From: SM1-73 sp964588305
GTDB taxonomy: Bacteria; Zixibacteria; MSB-5A5; SM1-73
DNA length: 64,000 nucleotides
Assembly (NCBI GenBank): GCA_964588305.1
Contig: CAZPOP010000006.1
Span: forward strand, 1-64,000
Reading direction: 5' to 3'
Shown here: positions 33,537 to 42,730 of the stretch, piece after piece
Layout: each line of letters starts with the position of its first letter
Numbering within the stretch: position 1 is the first letter of the stretch
Notes under the pieces: model-generated
What the model was told of the DNA's origin: nothing
What the model saw: only the letters and a program-made list of their open reading frames with translations
The model's database searches: none
Program-made: the position numbers and the translations under genes

Positions 33537-34463
33537 ATGGTGTCACATCTGATCGGAGAAACAGCCGCAGTATGCACGTCCGTTTTGTGGACGGTAACTT
33601 CGATTTTCTTCGCATCGGCAAGCAGAAAGATCGGCGCTCTCAGCGTCAACGCATACCGTATCGTTGTCGCCGTCATTCTGCTGGGGAGCACACACTTTAT
33701 TGCTTTCGGCACCTTTGAACCTTCAGCAAATAATGCACAGTGGTTTTACATGGCCTTAAGCGGCATAATTGGGCTTGCTTTGGGGGACTTCGGATATTTC
33801 AGCTCGTTGGCGCTCATCGGACCGAGAAAAGGCGTGCTTTTGATGTCGATGGCACCGATTTTCTCAGCTCTTTCCGCCTACCTCGTGTTGGGCGAGGTAC
33901 TTGACCTGTGGGCGATAATTGGGATTGTGGTCACTCTTTCCGGAGTCTCCGTGGCAATTCTTGAGAGAGAAGATGAAAATGCTGACGCGCCCCTGCCTAA
34001 ACGACAAAAGAGGTTGGGCGTGCTTTTCGGATTAGGAGGCTCGCTAGGGCAGGGAATAGGTCTGGTTATCTCAAAATATGGAATGATCGCGGTGGCTGAC
34101 GATCCCTCGGCACCTCTGAACCCGCTTTCAGCTACGCTGATCAGAATGCTTGCCGCGGCCTTTTCCATCTGGCTTTTCGTCATAGTCGCGGGGAGATTGT
34201 CACGAGTCATTCAATCTTCGAAAGACGGAAAGGCGATCACGAGAACCCTAGGCGGCGCAGCAACTGGACCGTTTCTTGGCGTATGGCTGTCCATGGTGGC
34301 AGTAACCTACACCGTAGCAGGGGTCGCTGCAACTTTGATGTCCCTTATGCCGGTTATGATCATTCCCGTGGTGTGGATGATTTACAAACAAAGGACTAGC
34401 TGGAGAGGAATACTGGGGGCAGGAATAGCTGTCATTGGTGTCGCAATACTGTTTCTGATGTGA
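33537..34463 (+). CDS. EamA/DMT-family inner-membrane transporter
   Basis: About 308 residues with ten hydrophobic helices in two EamA repeats (about 1-140 and 165-305). The family exports metabolites such as amino acids or sugars; the substrate is unknown. Start at ATG 33537 with GGGGAG just upstream; the frame opens earlier (33447) but the extra residues are polar and unlikely. A stretch of about 30 charged residues (EREDENADAPLPKRQKR) between the halves is cytoplasmic. The preceding 220 bp hold one GTTCACC-TTCA-GGTGAAC hairpin (33376-33393). Confidence 0.85.
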   Translation: MVSHLIGETAAVCTSVLWTVTSIFFASASRKIGALSVNAYRIVVAVILLGSTHFIAFGTFEPSANNAQWFYMALSGIIGLALGDFGYFSSLALIGPRKGVLLMSMAPIFSALSAYLVLGEVLDLWAIIGIVVTLSGVSVAILEREDENADAPLPKRQKRLGVLFGLGGSLGQGIGLVISKYGMIAVADDPSAPLNPLSATLIRMLAAAFSIWLFVIVAGRLSRVIQSSKDGKAITRTLGGAATGPFLGVWLSMVAVTYTVAGVAATLMSLMPVMIIPVVWMIYKQRTSWRGILGAGIAVIGVAILFLM

Positions 34464-34666
34464 AGCCGTTAGACTTCATGGGCTTCAATTTCTTACTGCC
34501 GCCCCTTGCAGGACGAACCTGCAGAAGAAGAGTTTAATCTGTCTTGTTCGTTGGGATTGACATCACCACTGCGGTCGGAGGCCAGAACCTGACTCTCGAC
34601 CCCCTGCACTGGGTTCTCGATAAGGGAATTGAGCAAGCAGAGTTTCAAAGAAATCTCTTTGGGCAT

Positions 34667-37105
34667 TTATATGCTCCACCAATAATTGAGTTTGATCAGA
34701 AACGTGTTGCCGGGCACGGTATCGAACATGTTGTCCCAGTCTCGTCTGAATCTGAAGTTGCCGACGCCATCGCTGGTATTCCGGGACTGAGTCCAGACCA
34801 GGAATAGCGTGCTCCCCGGCCGGTACTCCCAACGGAGAACCACATTTGAGTTAAAAGAGGTCCAGTTACGATCTGGTTTGTTGTCCTCATCATTCTCGTC
34901 ATACACAGAAGTATCCACGTACTCGAAATCATCCGGTGGAACAAGCTTCTTAAAGTTCCTGTAATCCATGGCGGCCATAAAAGGTTGAGCGTAGATCTGT
35001 AGACTTAGGTTCTTGCTGAAGGTGAAAGTTCCTCTGAAGGTCATGTCAAATCGTCGCACGTGCTGCTCTCCGAATATGTCGTCGGTTCTGTTTTCATTGT
35101 CATCTTCAAGGTAAGTCAGCCATCTGGAAACACCGTCATTACGGTAGTACCCGGGACCTCCGCTGATTTCGATGTTGGATCTGGGCTGAAGGTTGAGCCA
35201 AAGGCTGTAAGTTTTGAAACGGCCATCCCAGGTGTCCCCCATTTCGAAGTAGGGGTTGATCTGCCAAGATCTTCGGGCGTCTGTCTCCAGCCAGACCCAC
35301 CAGTTCTGTCCGATGGGTATTGGCGCCGCCGGCCCTCCCCTGGTTTCCACGTCAGAGTAAATGTTGTCGAAGTCCCTCCAGATTCCGCCACCCAAATTCC
35401 AGAAGTTTACCAGCTCAATGGAATTGTTAAAGTTTCCTCCCCGGGTTAGTTTCACTCCGGATAGGTTGTCAGCCGCACCAACGTTTAGATTGTTCCAGGT
35501 TTTTCTTATTATCCACCATTCCTTGGTGGTTCTGTACTGAACCCAACCCCAGATCTCTTTATAGTCGTTACGTGTCAGGAACCCCATATGATTCAAGCCC
35601 ACTCCTCGATCAAGGTATTCCACCGAAATTGACCCGCGTATGTATTCTCCTCCCTGTTTTTCGAAACTCAACCAGGTACCCCACCCATCTTCTTCCGGCC
35701 CTGTTTTGGAACCTATGATCTGTCCCGCGCATAGGTAATCGCCGTTGTGGAAGCGCAAATTCCAGTCCACGTCACCAGTATAAGCAGGATGGGAATCCTT
35801 CTGGTTGACGGCTGTTGCCATGATTCCGACATAGGAGTTTTTCAAGATATCCTGCATCGCGCGAGCAACAAAATAATTGGCCTCAGGCTCTACCACCTCC
35901 GTTTTTCGGTAGTCAGCCTGGTGCATGAATTCAGCCTTTTCCTTCTGGGTCACCGCCTCCACAATCCCGATGGAAGTCCCGCCCTTCGTTTTTCCCGTGA
36001 TCTTTCCAGCAGCTAGAATCGTAGTGGCGCTTGGTTTTTCTATGAAATAGTCCACGCTGTCGGGATTCCCGGATGGCTCTTTTCCAATTCGGCGGGAGTA
36101 GAAAAGATCGAAGGGAGTCTCAAAGATCTTAAATCCTTCTAAGAAAAAGGGGCGTTTCTCTGGATACCACGTTTCGAAGACCGAAAGGTTTAGAATGGTC
36201 TCGTCCTGCTCCACCTGCCCAAAGTCAGGATTAACCGTGGCATCCAGGGTGAGATTGGAGGTAATCCCGTATTTGAAATCAAAGCCAAAGTTCCCAAAGA
36301 AATCCCTCCCGTCCGGATTCCCCAGGCTTCTGGCTTCGGTCTCTTCGTAAGATACTAGGTAGGGTAGAATTTCGAGCTTTTTGGGTGGGGTCAGATTCTT
36401 CAAGCCTTTCAGGTGACCGAAATAAGAGACAAACCCACTGGCGCTCTCCGGAATATATATCCACCTATCCAATTCGCTCTTGCGAGCGATACGGCGACTG
36501 CAATAGAATCCCCAAACGGGGTTCTCCTCGCAGGCAAAGCGCAGACAGTGAAAGGGTATTCTTATTTCCGCCACCCAACCCCAGGGGGTCGTCCTGGTCG
36601 CCGATTCCCAGACCGCGTCCCAGCTATCGTCGTTCCAGTTGTCGTTATAGTAGTAGCTGTCTCGCTGAGTTCCTGATACACAGACGACGAAAGCATAGCC
36701 CGTCTGATGGTCATGATGGCTGTCAATAATCAAGTTAACCAGGTCAGATTCCACGTATCGATCCCTTCTGGTCAACCGGTTGATGATCTTGTCCGGCTCC
36801 GAGTCGTACATCTCCATGCCCACATATAGCGCTTCATCGTCATAGGCCACCTTCACGAAAGTGGATTCGCTTGCGGGTTCGCCTTCATCAGGCTGAAACT
36901 GGGTAAAATCTCCGGAGCGGGGAGCTTTTTGCCAGAAATCCTCATCCAATAATCCGTCTATGTTTGCACCGGGGTTCGCTCTCACGGCGGTGATACTTTT
37001 TACCGTATCCTCCTCAGGCTCTTGAGCGAACAGATCCGACCGGCTTAGCACTAAGAAGAAGAGGAATATGAAAAGCAGAATCAACACCCATTTCCAACTT
37101 AGCAT
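34667..37105 (-). CDS. DUF5916 outer-membrane protein with N-terminal carbohydrate-binding-like domain
   Basis: 812 residues. Signal peptide about 1-27 (WVLILLFIFLFFLVL...LFA). Residues about 40-220 form a CBM9-like sandwich (IDGLLDEDFWQKAP, VKVAYDDEALYVGMEMYDSEP, RIPFHCLRF). The rest is the DUF5916 barrel-like part (LDATVNPDFGQVEQDETILN, FFLEGFKIFETPFDLFYSRRIG) with alternating strands to an aromatic end, YWWSI. Proteins of this family are predicted outer-membrane barrels; ligand and function unknown. It reads away from the trehalose operon. The 200 bp after it, up to the EamA gene, hold a TGCAGG-ACGAA-CCTGCA hairpin (about 34507-34523). Confidence 0.85.
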   Translation of the reverse strand: MLSWKWVLILLFIFLFFLVLSRSDLFAQEPEEDTVKSITAVRANPGANIDGLLDEDFWQKAPRSGDFTQFQPDEGEPASESTFVKVAYDDEALYVGMEMYDSEPDKIINRLTRRDRYVESDLVNLIIDSHHDHQTGYAFVVCVSGTQRDSYYYNDNWNDDSWDAVWESATRTTPWGWVAEIRIPFHCLRFACEENPVWGFYCSRRIARKSELDRWIYIPESASGFVSYFGHLKGLKNLTPPKKLEILPYLVSYEETEARSLGNPDGRDFFGNFGFDFKYGITSNLTLDATVNPDFGQVEQDETILNLSVFETWYPEKRPFFLEGFKIFETPFDLFYSRRIGKEPSGNPDSVDYFIEKPSATTILAAGKITGKTKGGTSIGIVEAVTQKEKAEFMHQADYRKTEVVEPEANYFVARAMQDILKNSYVGIMATAVNQKDSHPAYTGDVDWNLRFHNGDYLCAGQIIGSKTGPEEDGWGTWLSFEKQGGEYIRGSISVEYLDRGVGLNHMGFLTRNDYKEIWGWVQYRTTKEWWIIRKTWNNLNVGAADNLSGVKLTRGGNFNNSIELVNFWNLGGGIWRDFDNIYSDVETRGGPAAPIPIGQNWWVWLETDARRSWQINPYFEMGDTWDGRFKTYSLWLNLQPRSNIEISGGPGYYRNDGVSRWLTYLEDDNENRTDDIFGEQHVRRFDMTFRGTFTFSKNLSLQIYAQPFMAAMDYRNFKKLVPPDDFEYVDTSVYDENDEDNKPDRNWTSFNSNVVLRWEYRPGSTLFLVWTQSRNTSDGVGNFRFRRDWDNMFDTVPGNTFLIKLNYWWSI

Positions 37106-37446
37106 TGTTTTCTCCTGTCCAAGAGAAGTTTGTAGTCAGGGATCGTTCTCCAATCCCAAAGATTTCGAATTCTAGCTAACACAATTTTTTATACTGCCGC
37201 TTTTCCGAAATTGTTCCGCGAATCTTCATTTAAATTCAAAAAGTCTGTGGCTTGCGAGATTCGGGCAAAGCGACGGCCTAAGAGGGCAGTTCAAATGTTT
37301 GTGCTCCTGGTTTCGGGATCGGATTCACCATTGAGGGCATTTGAGCAAGGTGACAAGAAATGTCAGAGGAGAGGCTTGCAGCGCAATGAAAAGAACCAAA
37401 TCAAGAATCCGAGCCCATTTATTGGCACATTTTCTGATGGTTTTTC
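37106..37446. other. Divergent gap before the trehalose operon
   Basis: Apart from the promoter at 37447-37475 I see nothing convincing. A plus-strand frame of 79 codons at 37211-37450 has no ribosome site and overlaps the promoter. Confidence 0.5.
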
Positions 37447-37475
37447 TTGACTTCCCTCGGGAGAGGACTTATATT
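37447..37475 (+). promoter_or_regulatory. Sigma70-type promoter of the trehalose operon
   Basis: TTGACT (37447-37452), 17-bp spacer, TATATT (37470-37475), giving a short leader of about 20 nt before the otsA start. Confidence 0.75.
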
Positions 37476-37501
37476 TAAGAAAATTGAAAAGGACGAAGGC
37501 A

Positions 37502-39010
37502 ATGGGCAAAACTGAAATACTGAGGTTGCTGAAAGGGACTTTTGCTGATCGTAAGCTGATCCTTCTATCTAATCGCGAGCCTTACGTCCACCGAGCCATC
37601 CCCAGAGGATTTGTCTGCGAAAAGCAGGGGGGTGGGGTGGCAACGGCTCTAGATCCTGTCATGCAGATGGTGGGGGGCACCTGGATAGCTTGGGGAAGCG
37701 GAAATCTGGATAAAAGCTTCGTGGACGAGAAGGGCAGAGTCAAGGTCCCCCCGCAAGATCCCAAATACCTCTTAAAACGGGTATGGTTAACCGAAGACGA
37801 GGTGGAGAACTACTACCTGGGATTCTCCAACCGATCGCTTTGGCCGTTAGCACATAACCTCTGTAACCAGGTGGTTTTCAAGAGAAAATTCTGGGAATTC
37901 TATAAAAAGGTGAATGAACACTTTGCCCAAGTGGCCTCAGAGGAATTCGAGAGCGAAAGGGCGCTCATCTGGGTGAATGACTATCAACTCGCCTTAGTAC
38001 CCCAGAAACTGAGGTCCAAAGCGGAAGATGCCATGATAGTATTCTTCTGGCATATTCCCTGGCCCAACTACGATCTCTTTTGCATCCTGCCGCAGCGCAA
38101 GGAATTTCTGGAAGGACTTTTGGGGAGTGATCTCCTGGGTTTCCACACCCAGAATTTCTGTAGGAATTTCTTAGCCTGCGCGGAACAGGAACTGGAAGCC
38201 GAAGTGAATTTCGAGAAATCCACGGTGACGTACAGAGATCATACCACCAAAGTCAAAGCCTTCCCCATAAGCATAGATTTCGAACATTTCTGCTCGCTGG
38301 CGCAATCCAAAGAGACCCAGGCCATGCTCACCAAACTGAGGAAAGGATTCCATCTGGAAGATACCATTCTGGGGATAAGCGTGGACAGATTGGATTACAC
38401 CAAAGGCATTCCGGAAAAGCTTAGGGCCATAGATCTTTTTTTGGAGAGGTATCCCCAATACCAGGGCAGGTTCACCTTCGTTCAGATTGCCGCGCCTTCT
38501 CGCACCAAAATCAAGGCCTATCGCGAGTTGCGCGAAGAGGTGGTGAGCTTGGTCAGCCAGATAAACCAGAAATATGAAAAGCCAGGTTGGCGCCCCATCT
38601 TTCTGATCAACCGTCAGGTGGATCACAAAACTTTGTCCGTTTATTATCGTTTAGCAGACTTAGCCATAATCAGCTCTGTGCGCGACGGCATGAATTTGGT
38701 GGCTAAGGAGTTCATCGCCTCTCAGATTGATGAAAAGGGGATCTTGTGTTTAAGCGAGTTTGCCGGAGCCTTCGAAGAGATGGAAAATTCAATTCCGATC
38801 AACCCATATTACTCCGATGGTTTTGCGGAGGCCATCAAAAAGGCTTTGGAAATGCCCCTTCCCGAAAAAAGAGACAGAATCAGAAGGATGCGCCAATACC
38901 TGAAGGAATACGATATCTACAGATGGACCTATGATATCTTCCAGACCCTGTCTGAAATGATTCCCTCCCAAGCTGAAGCAGACGTGGACATGCTCTTAAT
39001 GCGCGAATAG
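37502..39010 (+). CDS. otsA: Trehalose-6-phosphate synthase (GT20)
   Basis: 502 residues. Transfers glucose from a nucleotide sugar to glucose-6-phosphate. GT20 features: LLSNREPYVH near the start, GGGVATALDP glucose-6-phosphate loop, LIWVNDYQLALVP, FFWHIPWPNYDLF, LLGFHTQNF, GISVDRLDYTKGIPEKL and the sugar-nucleotide end VRDGMNLVAKEFIAS. ATG 37502 follows AAAAGGACGAAGG; TTG 37484 is also open. It is first in an operon with otsB, a DUF5752 gene and treT, and has its own promoter. Confidence 0.95.
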   Translation: MGKTEILRLLKGTFADRKLILLSNREPYVHRAIPRGFVCEKQGGGVATALDPVMQMVGGTWIAWGSGNLDKSFVDEKGRVKVPPQDPKYLLKRVWLTEDEVENYYLGFSNRSLWPLAHNLCNQVVFKRKFWEFYKKVNEHFAQVASEEFESERALIWVNDYQLALVPQKLRSKAEDAMIVFFWHIPWPNYDLFCILPQRKEFLEGLLGSDLLGFHTQNFCRNFLACAEQELEAEVNFEKSTVTYRDHTTKVKAFPISIDFEHFCSLAQSKETQAMLTKLRKGFHLEDTILGISVDRLDYTKGIPEKLRAIDLFLERYPQYQGRFTFVQIAAPSRTKIKAYRELREEVVSLVSQINQKYEKPGWRPIFLINRQVDHKTLSVYYRLADLAIISSVRDGMNLVAKEFIASQIDEKGILCLSEFAGAFEEMENSIPINPYYSDGFAEAIKKALEMPLPEKRDRIRRMRQYLKEYDIYRWTYDIFQTLSEMIPSQAEADVDMLLMRE

Positions 39011-39109
39011 CTTTGCGCAAACTCCCAAGCAAAGATTTAATTTGAGTTTCACCGGCTTTAAGGTCAAACTAAAACTCATCTTTGTTAGTAAGAGTGCTGG
39101 CGAGGAAAG

Positions 39110-39946
39110 ATGCTCAGATTGATCGAAGAGTACCCCAGGCTGGAAAATAGAATTCTGGCAAAGAGGTTTCTTTTTATAGGGTTGGATTATGACGGAACAC
39201 TGACCCCCATAGTGAGGCATCCCGACCAGGCTGAGCTTGCGAAGGATACAAAGTCACTGCTGGCAGATTTATCTCATCTGCCCAACACCTTGGTGTGCAT
39301 AATCAGTGGAAGATCGTATCAAGACGTTAGAAGAAAGGTGGGAGTCAGCAGAATCATCTATGCGGGCAACCACGGAATGGAGATAAAGGGGAGGGGCGTT
39401 TCCTTCCTGGTGAGGGATTCAAAAAAAATTACCAAAGAAGTGAGTCAGATTTGCCGAAATCTAAATCAGAGATTAAAGGGAATTGCTGGGGTGTGGGTCG
39501 AGAACAAAGGTCTTACCGCCAGCATTCATTACCGCCTGGCCGAGTCGGAAGATGCCCAGAAAGCAAAGTCCATTGTTTCTCCCTTGGTAGAAGATTACGC
39601 GGGTTTGCGCTTGGCGAGAGGGAAAAAGGTATGGGAGATAAGACCGAATCTGGATTGGAATAAAGGAAAAGCGATGGCTCATGTTTTGGATAGGTGTCTG
39701 ACGAAAAGCTGGAGAAGAAGAAGTGCAGTAGTTTACATCGGCGACGATCGGACGGACGAGGACGTTTTCTCTTTGTTAAGACAAGACGGGATAACCGCCC
39801 TGGTAAGCAGAAAGCCTCGTCAGGGAAGCAGCGCCGAATTCTTTTTGACCCATCCCCGGGAGGTGAGAAGCTTTCTGGAATGGCTGTGTAATTTGTGGGA
39901 GGATAGAGGTGTCAAATCCCAATCAGCGGGCAAAGATTCCTTTTGA
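39110..39946 (+). CDS. otsB: Trehalose-6-phosphate phosphatase
   Basis: 278 residues, HAD superfamily. Removes phosphate from trehalose-6-phosphate. Motif I FIGLDYDGTLTPI (about 21-33) carries the nucleophile Asp; motif II CIISGRSYQDV; the cap holds GNHGMEIKG; motif IV VYIGDDRTDEDVF (about 214-226). GAGGAAAG directly before the ATG. Its last 38 bases overlap the DUF5752 gene, a sign of translational coupling. Confidence 0.95.
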   Translation: MLRLIEEYPRLENRILAKRFLFIGLDYDGTLTPIVRHPDQAELAKDTKSLLADLSHLPNTLVCIISGRSYQDVRRKVGVSRIIYAGNHGMEIKGRGVSFLVRDSKKITKEVSQICRNLNQRLKGIAGVWVENKGLTASIHYRLAESEDAQKAKSIVSPLVEDYAGLRLARGKKVWEIRPNLDWNKGKAMAHVLDRCLTKSWRRRSAVVYIGDDRTDEDVFSLLRQDGITALVSRKPRQGSSAEFFLTHPREVRSFLEWLCNLWEDRGVKSQSAGKDSF

Positions 39947-40586
39947 GTTCTACGAGTGTATCATCTTGATCATGCCCACAGGGAAAAAAGCGGCCAATCT
40001 GAGGGAGTTTGCGGAACTCCTGAAGGTGGTGAACCCTCGGGTTATCTTCTACCATCTCTATCAGTTCTTCATAAAGCCGGTTCATCAACCCTGGGACTAT
40101 CCTAACGACTTCGCCCACTGGGCAGCTTTTGGCCTGGAGGATTTTAAGCTGGCCGAGAAGCTTTCAAACCTGGCTCCCTTCAGATTTTCTGACATCGAGG
40201 ACCTGCGCGAAGCTCTGGTGGATATGATCGAAGATCACATGTGGGAATGCCCAATCATCCCCTGGGCCAGATCCGGTTCCGAATTCTTCTTCAACGAGTC
40301 CACTACCATAGTCCTTCCCACAGGCGTCGAGGCCAAGACTCTGACAGAATTCAAGAACGCTTTGATTAAGGTTAATCCCAGTTCTATATACTATCATTTT
40401 TTTGAATCCAGACAGAGATTGAACCAGGACGTAGACGATTTCTCCGTTTGGATAAAAAACAATTTCGATTGTCCTGACTTGGTCACCCAACTGAGAAATA
40501 TCGACTTCTATCTCTACAGTTTACTGGAATTGAGGGAAAGAACCATCCGAATTCTGAAATCGGAAGTATCAAACATGGGGAAATAA
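39909..40586 (+). CDS. DUF5752 family protein of the trehalose operon
   Basis: 225 residues, GTG start, overlapping otsB. The protein is an internal duplication: LPTGKKAANLREFAELL / VNPRVIFYHLYQFF / DFAHW in the first half is mirrored by LPTGVEAKTLTEFKNALI / VNPSSIYYHFFESR / DFSVWI in the second. Each half has the pattern fE.cI..LPTG..a..l.eF...l..vnp..iyyHf that I associate with DUF5752. The genes of this family often sit beside trehalose synthases, so a regulatory or accessory role in that pathway is likely; no catalytic motif is seen. Confidence 0.8.
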   Translation: MSNPNQRAKIPFEFYECIILIMPTGKKAANLREFAELLKVVNPRVIFYHLYQFFIKPVHQPWDYPNDFAHWAAFGLEDFKLAEKLSNLAPFRFSDIEDLREALVDMIEDHMWECPIIPWARSGSEFFFNESTTIVLPTGVEAKTLTEFKNALIKVNPSSIYYHFFESRQRLNQDVDDFSVWIKNNFDCPDLVTQLRNIDFYLYSLLELRERTIRILKSEVSNMGK

Positions 40587-40589
40587 GAA

Positions 40590-41810
40590 TTGACCGGACT
40601 CTCCGATTACGTGCCCATAGTCGGGCAGGAAAACATCGATCAGCTTTTCAGACTGGCAGAAAGGCTGAAGGGCAGAAGTGTGGTTCACGTCAACTCCACG
40701 CAGACCGGAGGCGGGGTGGCGGAGATACTCAAGTCTCTGATTCCCTTAATGAATGAGTTGGGCATAGATACTCGCTGGGTGGTGATAAACGGGAATGGAG
40801 AGTTCTTCGATGTTACCAAGGCTTTTCATAATGCCCTTCAGGGAAACAAAGTGAACGTGTCGGAGGAGATGTTTAGAACTTACATAGAGACCAACAAAAA
40901 GAATGCTCAGGATCTGAATCTGGAAGCGGACGTGGTCATAATACATGATCCGCAGCCAGCCTCACTGGTCGACTATCGGAAAGGCCAGGCCAAGTGGGTG
41001 TGGAGATGTCATATAGACGTATCCAGGCCGGAAAGAAAGGTCTGGAGGTTTTTGAGAGAGTACATAGTCAAGTACGACGCCAGCATATTCTCGGTGTCCC
41101 AATTTGCCCAGAATCTGCCTCACCCTCAGTATCTCATCCTTCCCTCCATCGATCCTTTGAGCGATAAAAACATGCCGCTTTCCCAACTTGAAGTGCGTGA
41201 TATCCTAAAAAGCCACGGCATCAGGAACGACAAGCCCACGCTGGTGCAGATATCTCGTTTCGATAGATTCAAGGATCCATTCGGAGTCATCGATGCCTAT
41301 CAGTTGGTCAAAAGAGAAATCGACTGCCAGTTGATACTGGCCGGCGGAGGAGCATCGGACGATCCCGAGGGAGAGATGGTGCTCAAGGAGGTCGAGGAAA
41401 AAGTCAAGGATGATCCGGACATCCGAATATTGGTCTTGCCGCCAACCGCTCACAAGGAGATAAATGCGATTCAGCGCTGTGCCGACATCATCCTTCAGAA
41501 ATCCTTGAAAGAAGGCTTTGGATTATCGGTCACGGAAGGGATGTGGAAGGAAAAGCCGGTGATAGGCGGAGCCGTCGGCGGCATAGTAGAACAGATATAT
41601 AATTATCAGACCGGTTTTTTGGTTTATTCGGTTGAGGGTGCCGCTTATCGCATCCGGTATCTTCTATATCACAAAAACATGGCCAGGAAGCTGGCAAAAA
41701 ACGCCAAGGAATACGCCCGCAGAAGATTTTTGATAACCCGTCATCTGCGAGATTATCTCTCCCTGTTGATCGCTTTGGACCACCCCGGTGAGGGTTACAT
41801 TTTCGTTTAA
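40590..41810 (+). CDS. treT: Trehalose synthase, GT4 glycosyltransferase (TreT-like)
   Basis: 406 residues. A retaining GT4 enzyme; TreT joins glucose from a nucleotide sugar to free glucose, making trehalose directly. Seen: VVHVNSTQTGGGVAEIL (N-terminal glycine loop), VIIHDPQPASL, WRCHIDVSRP, VQISRFDRFKDP (start of the nucleotide domain) and ILQKSLKEGFGLSVTEGMWK with the conserved E-x7-E pattern. TTG start, GGGGAAATAAGAA upstream, three bases after the DUF5752 stop. With otsAB this operon encodes two routes to trehalose. Confidence 0.88.
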   Translation: MTGLSDYVPIVGQENIDQLFRLAERLKGRSVVHVNSTQTGGGVAEILKSLIPLMNELGIDTRWVVINGNGEFFDVTKAFHNALQGNKVNVSEEMFRTYIETNKKNAQDLNLEADVVIIHDPQPASLVDYRKGQAKWVWRCHIDVSRPERKVWRFLREYIVKYDASIFSVSQFAQNLPHPQYLILPSIDPLSDKNMPLSQLEVRDILKSHGIRNDKPTLVQISRFDRFKDPFGVIDAYQLVKREIDCQLILAGGGASDDPEGEMVLKEVEEKVKDDPDIRILVLPPTAHKEINAIQRCADIILQKSLKEGFGLSVTEGMWKEKPVIGGAVGGIVEQIYNYQTGFLVYSVEGAAYRIRYLLYHKNMARKLAKNAKEYARRRFLITRHLRDYLSLLIALDHPGEGYIFV

Positions 41811-41833
41811 GACTCTCAGTGACGAAATCAACC

Positions 41834-42670
41834 TTATTTCAATAGCACCAGCTTTTTGGTCTCGGAGAAGTCTCCGGTCATTATTCGGTAGAAGTAGATT
41901 CCTGAAGCAACATCTTCTCCACAATCATTCTTTCCATCCCACAGCACTGATTTGTAACCTGAGGACAGACGTTGCGAAACCAGAGTTCTAACCTTCCTTC
42001 CCAATAGATCATAGATGTTTAAGGTAACAAACCCCGGCGTTGCCAGAGTAAATCGTATCTTGGTGGTTTGATTGAAGGGGTTGGGGTAGTTTTGCAGGAG
42101 CATAAACTCACGAGGTCTTTCTCTCTCTCCGGTCTCATCCCTAACCTCAGTCCCGGGAGGATTGATCGTTCTGTCCATGAAGATATCAGAGTTGTTGGTC
42201 TGCTCCAGGTCCGTAAAAACCGTGTAGACAAATGAATCCAGAACCGCCATGCCGTTGTATTCACCGACCCATTGCGTGGCCGGCGTGACAACCGTATCCT
42301 GCACAGCGAAGCTGGGAGCAAAACTGGATGCCCCGTCAAAACTGGTCGCCATGCGAAGTTCTGCCGCCGGAGCCCACATGTTCAAGGGACTCATGCGGAA
42401 GTGGTAGTAGGAAATGTCAATCAGTCCATTATCTTTAACCGCCACCCAGGGGAGTACCTGAGCATAAGTTGTACCATCATCATTGACCGTGACGGGTGTC
42501 TGCCATGTCGCTCCCCCATCGGTCGAACGAACGCAGAACACGTCCGCCTCATCGGGTCCGGTAAGCCAGGTGGCCCCGTTGTCAGTTGAATGGTTGGCAT
42601 ATATATTGGGGAGGCCGTAGAAGCGCGGATCGGCCCAGGCAATGTTTACATACCCGTTTCCCGCGGACAT
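41834..42670 (-). CDS. C-terminal part of the split BNR-repeat protein, with T9SS sorting domain
   Basis: 278 codons from the first internal ATG. BNR-type phrases continue from the upstream part (STDNGATWL, STDGGATWQTP, TSFDGASSF), then comes a type A T9SS sorting domain from about residue 205 (LLQNYPNPFNQTTKIRF, YDLLGRKVRTL, SGIYFYRI, ETKKLVLLK). The region between the stop at 42731-42733 and this ATG (20 codons) is also open and continues the same protein, so this fragment lacks a signal peptide and is normally one gene with 42731-44854. Its tail ends only 24 bp from the convergent treT gene. Confidence 0.75.
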   Translation of the reverse strand: MSAGNGYVNIAWADPRFYGLPNIYANHSTDNGATWLTGPDEADVFCVRSTDGGATWQTPVTVNDDGTTYAQVLPWVAVKDNGLIDISYYHFRMSPLNMWAPAAELRMATSFDGASSFAPSFAVQDTVVTPATQWVGEYNGMAVLDSFVYTVFTDLEQTNNSDIFMDRTINPPGTEVRDETGERERPREFMLLQNYPNPFNQTTKIRFTLATPGFVTLNIYDLLGRKVRTLVSQRLSSGYKSVLWDGKNDCGEDVASGIYFYRIMTGDFSETKKLVLLK

Positions 42671-42730
42671 AACCGGATAATTGCTTTGCAGTGCAAGCGG
42701 CTGACTCCCGGTATTGATCTGGATGTCTGT

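Noticed and set aside
37211..37450. 79-codon plus-strand ORF before otsA
   Set aside because: Ends at the -35 box of the trehalose promoter, has no ribosome site and no recognisable protein features.
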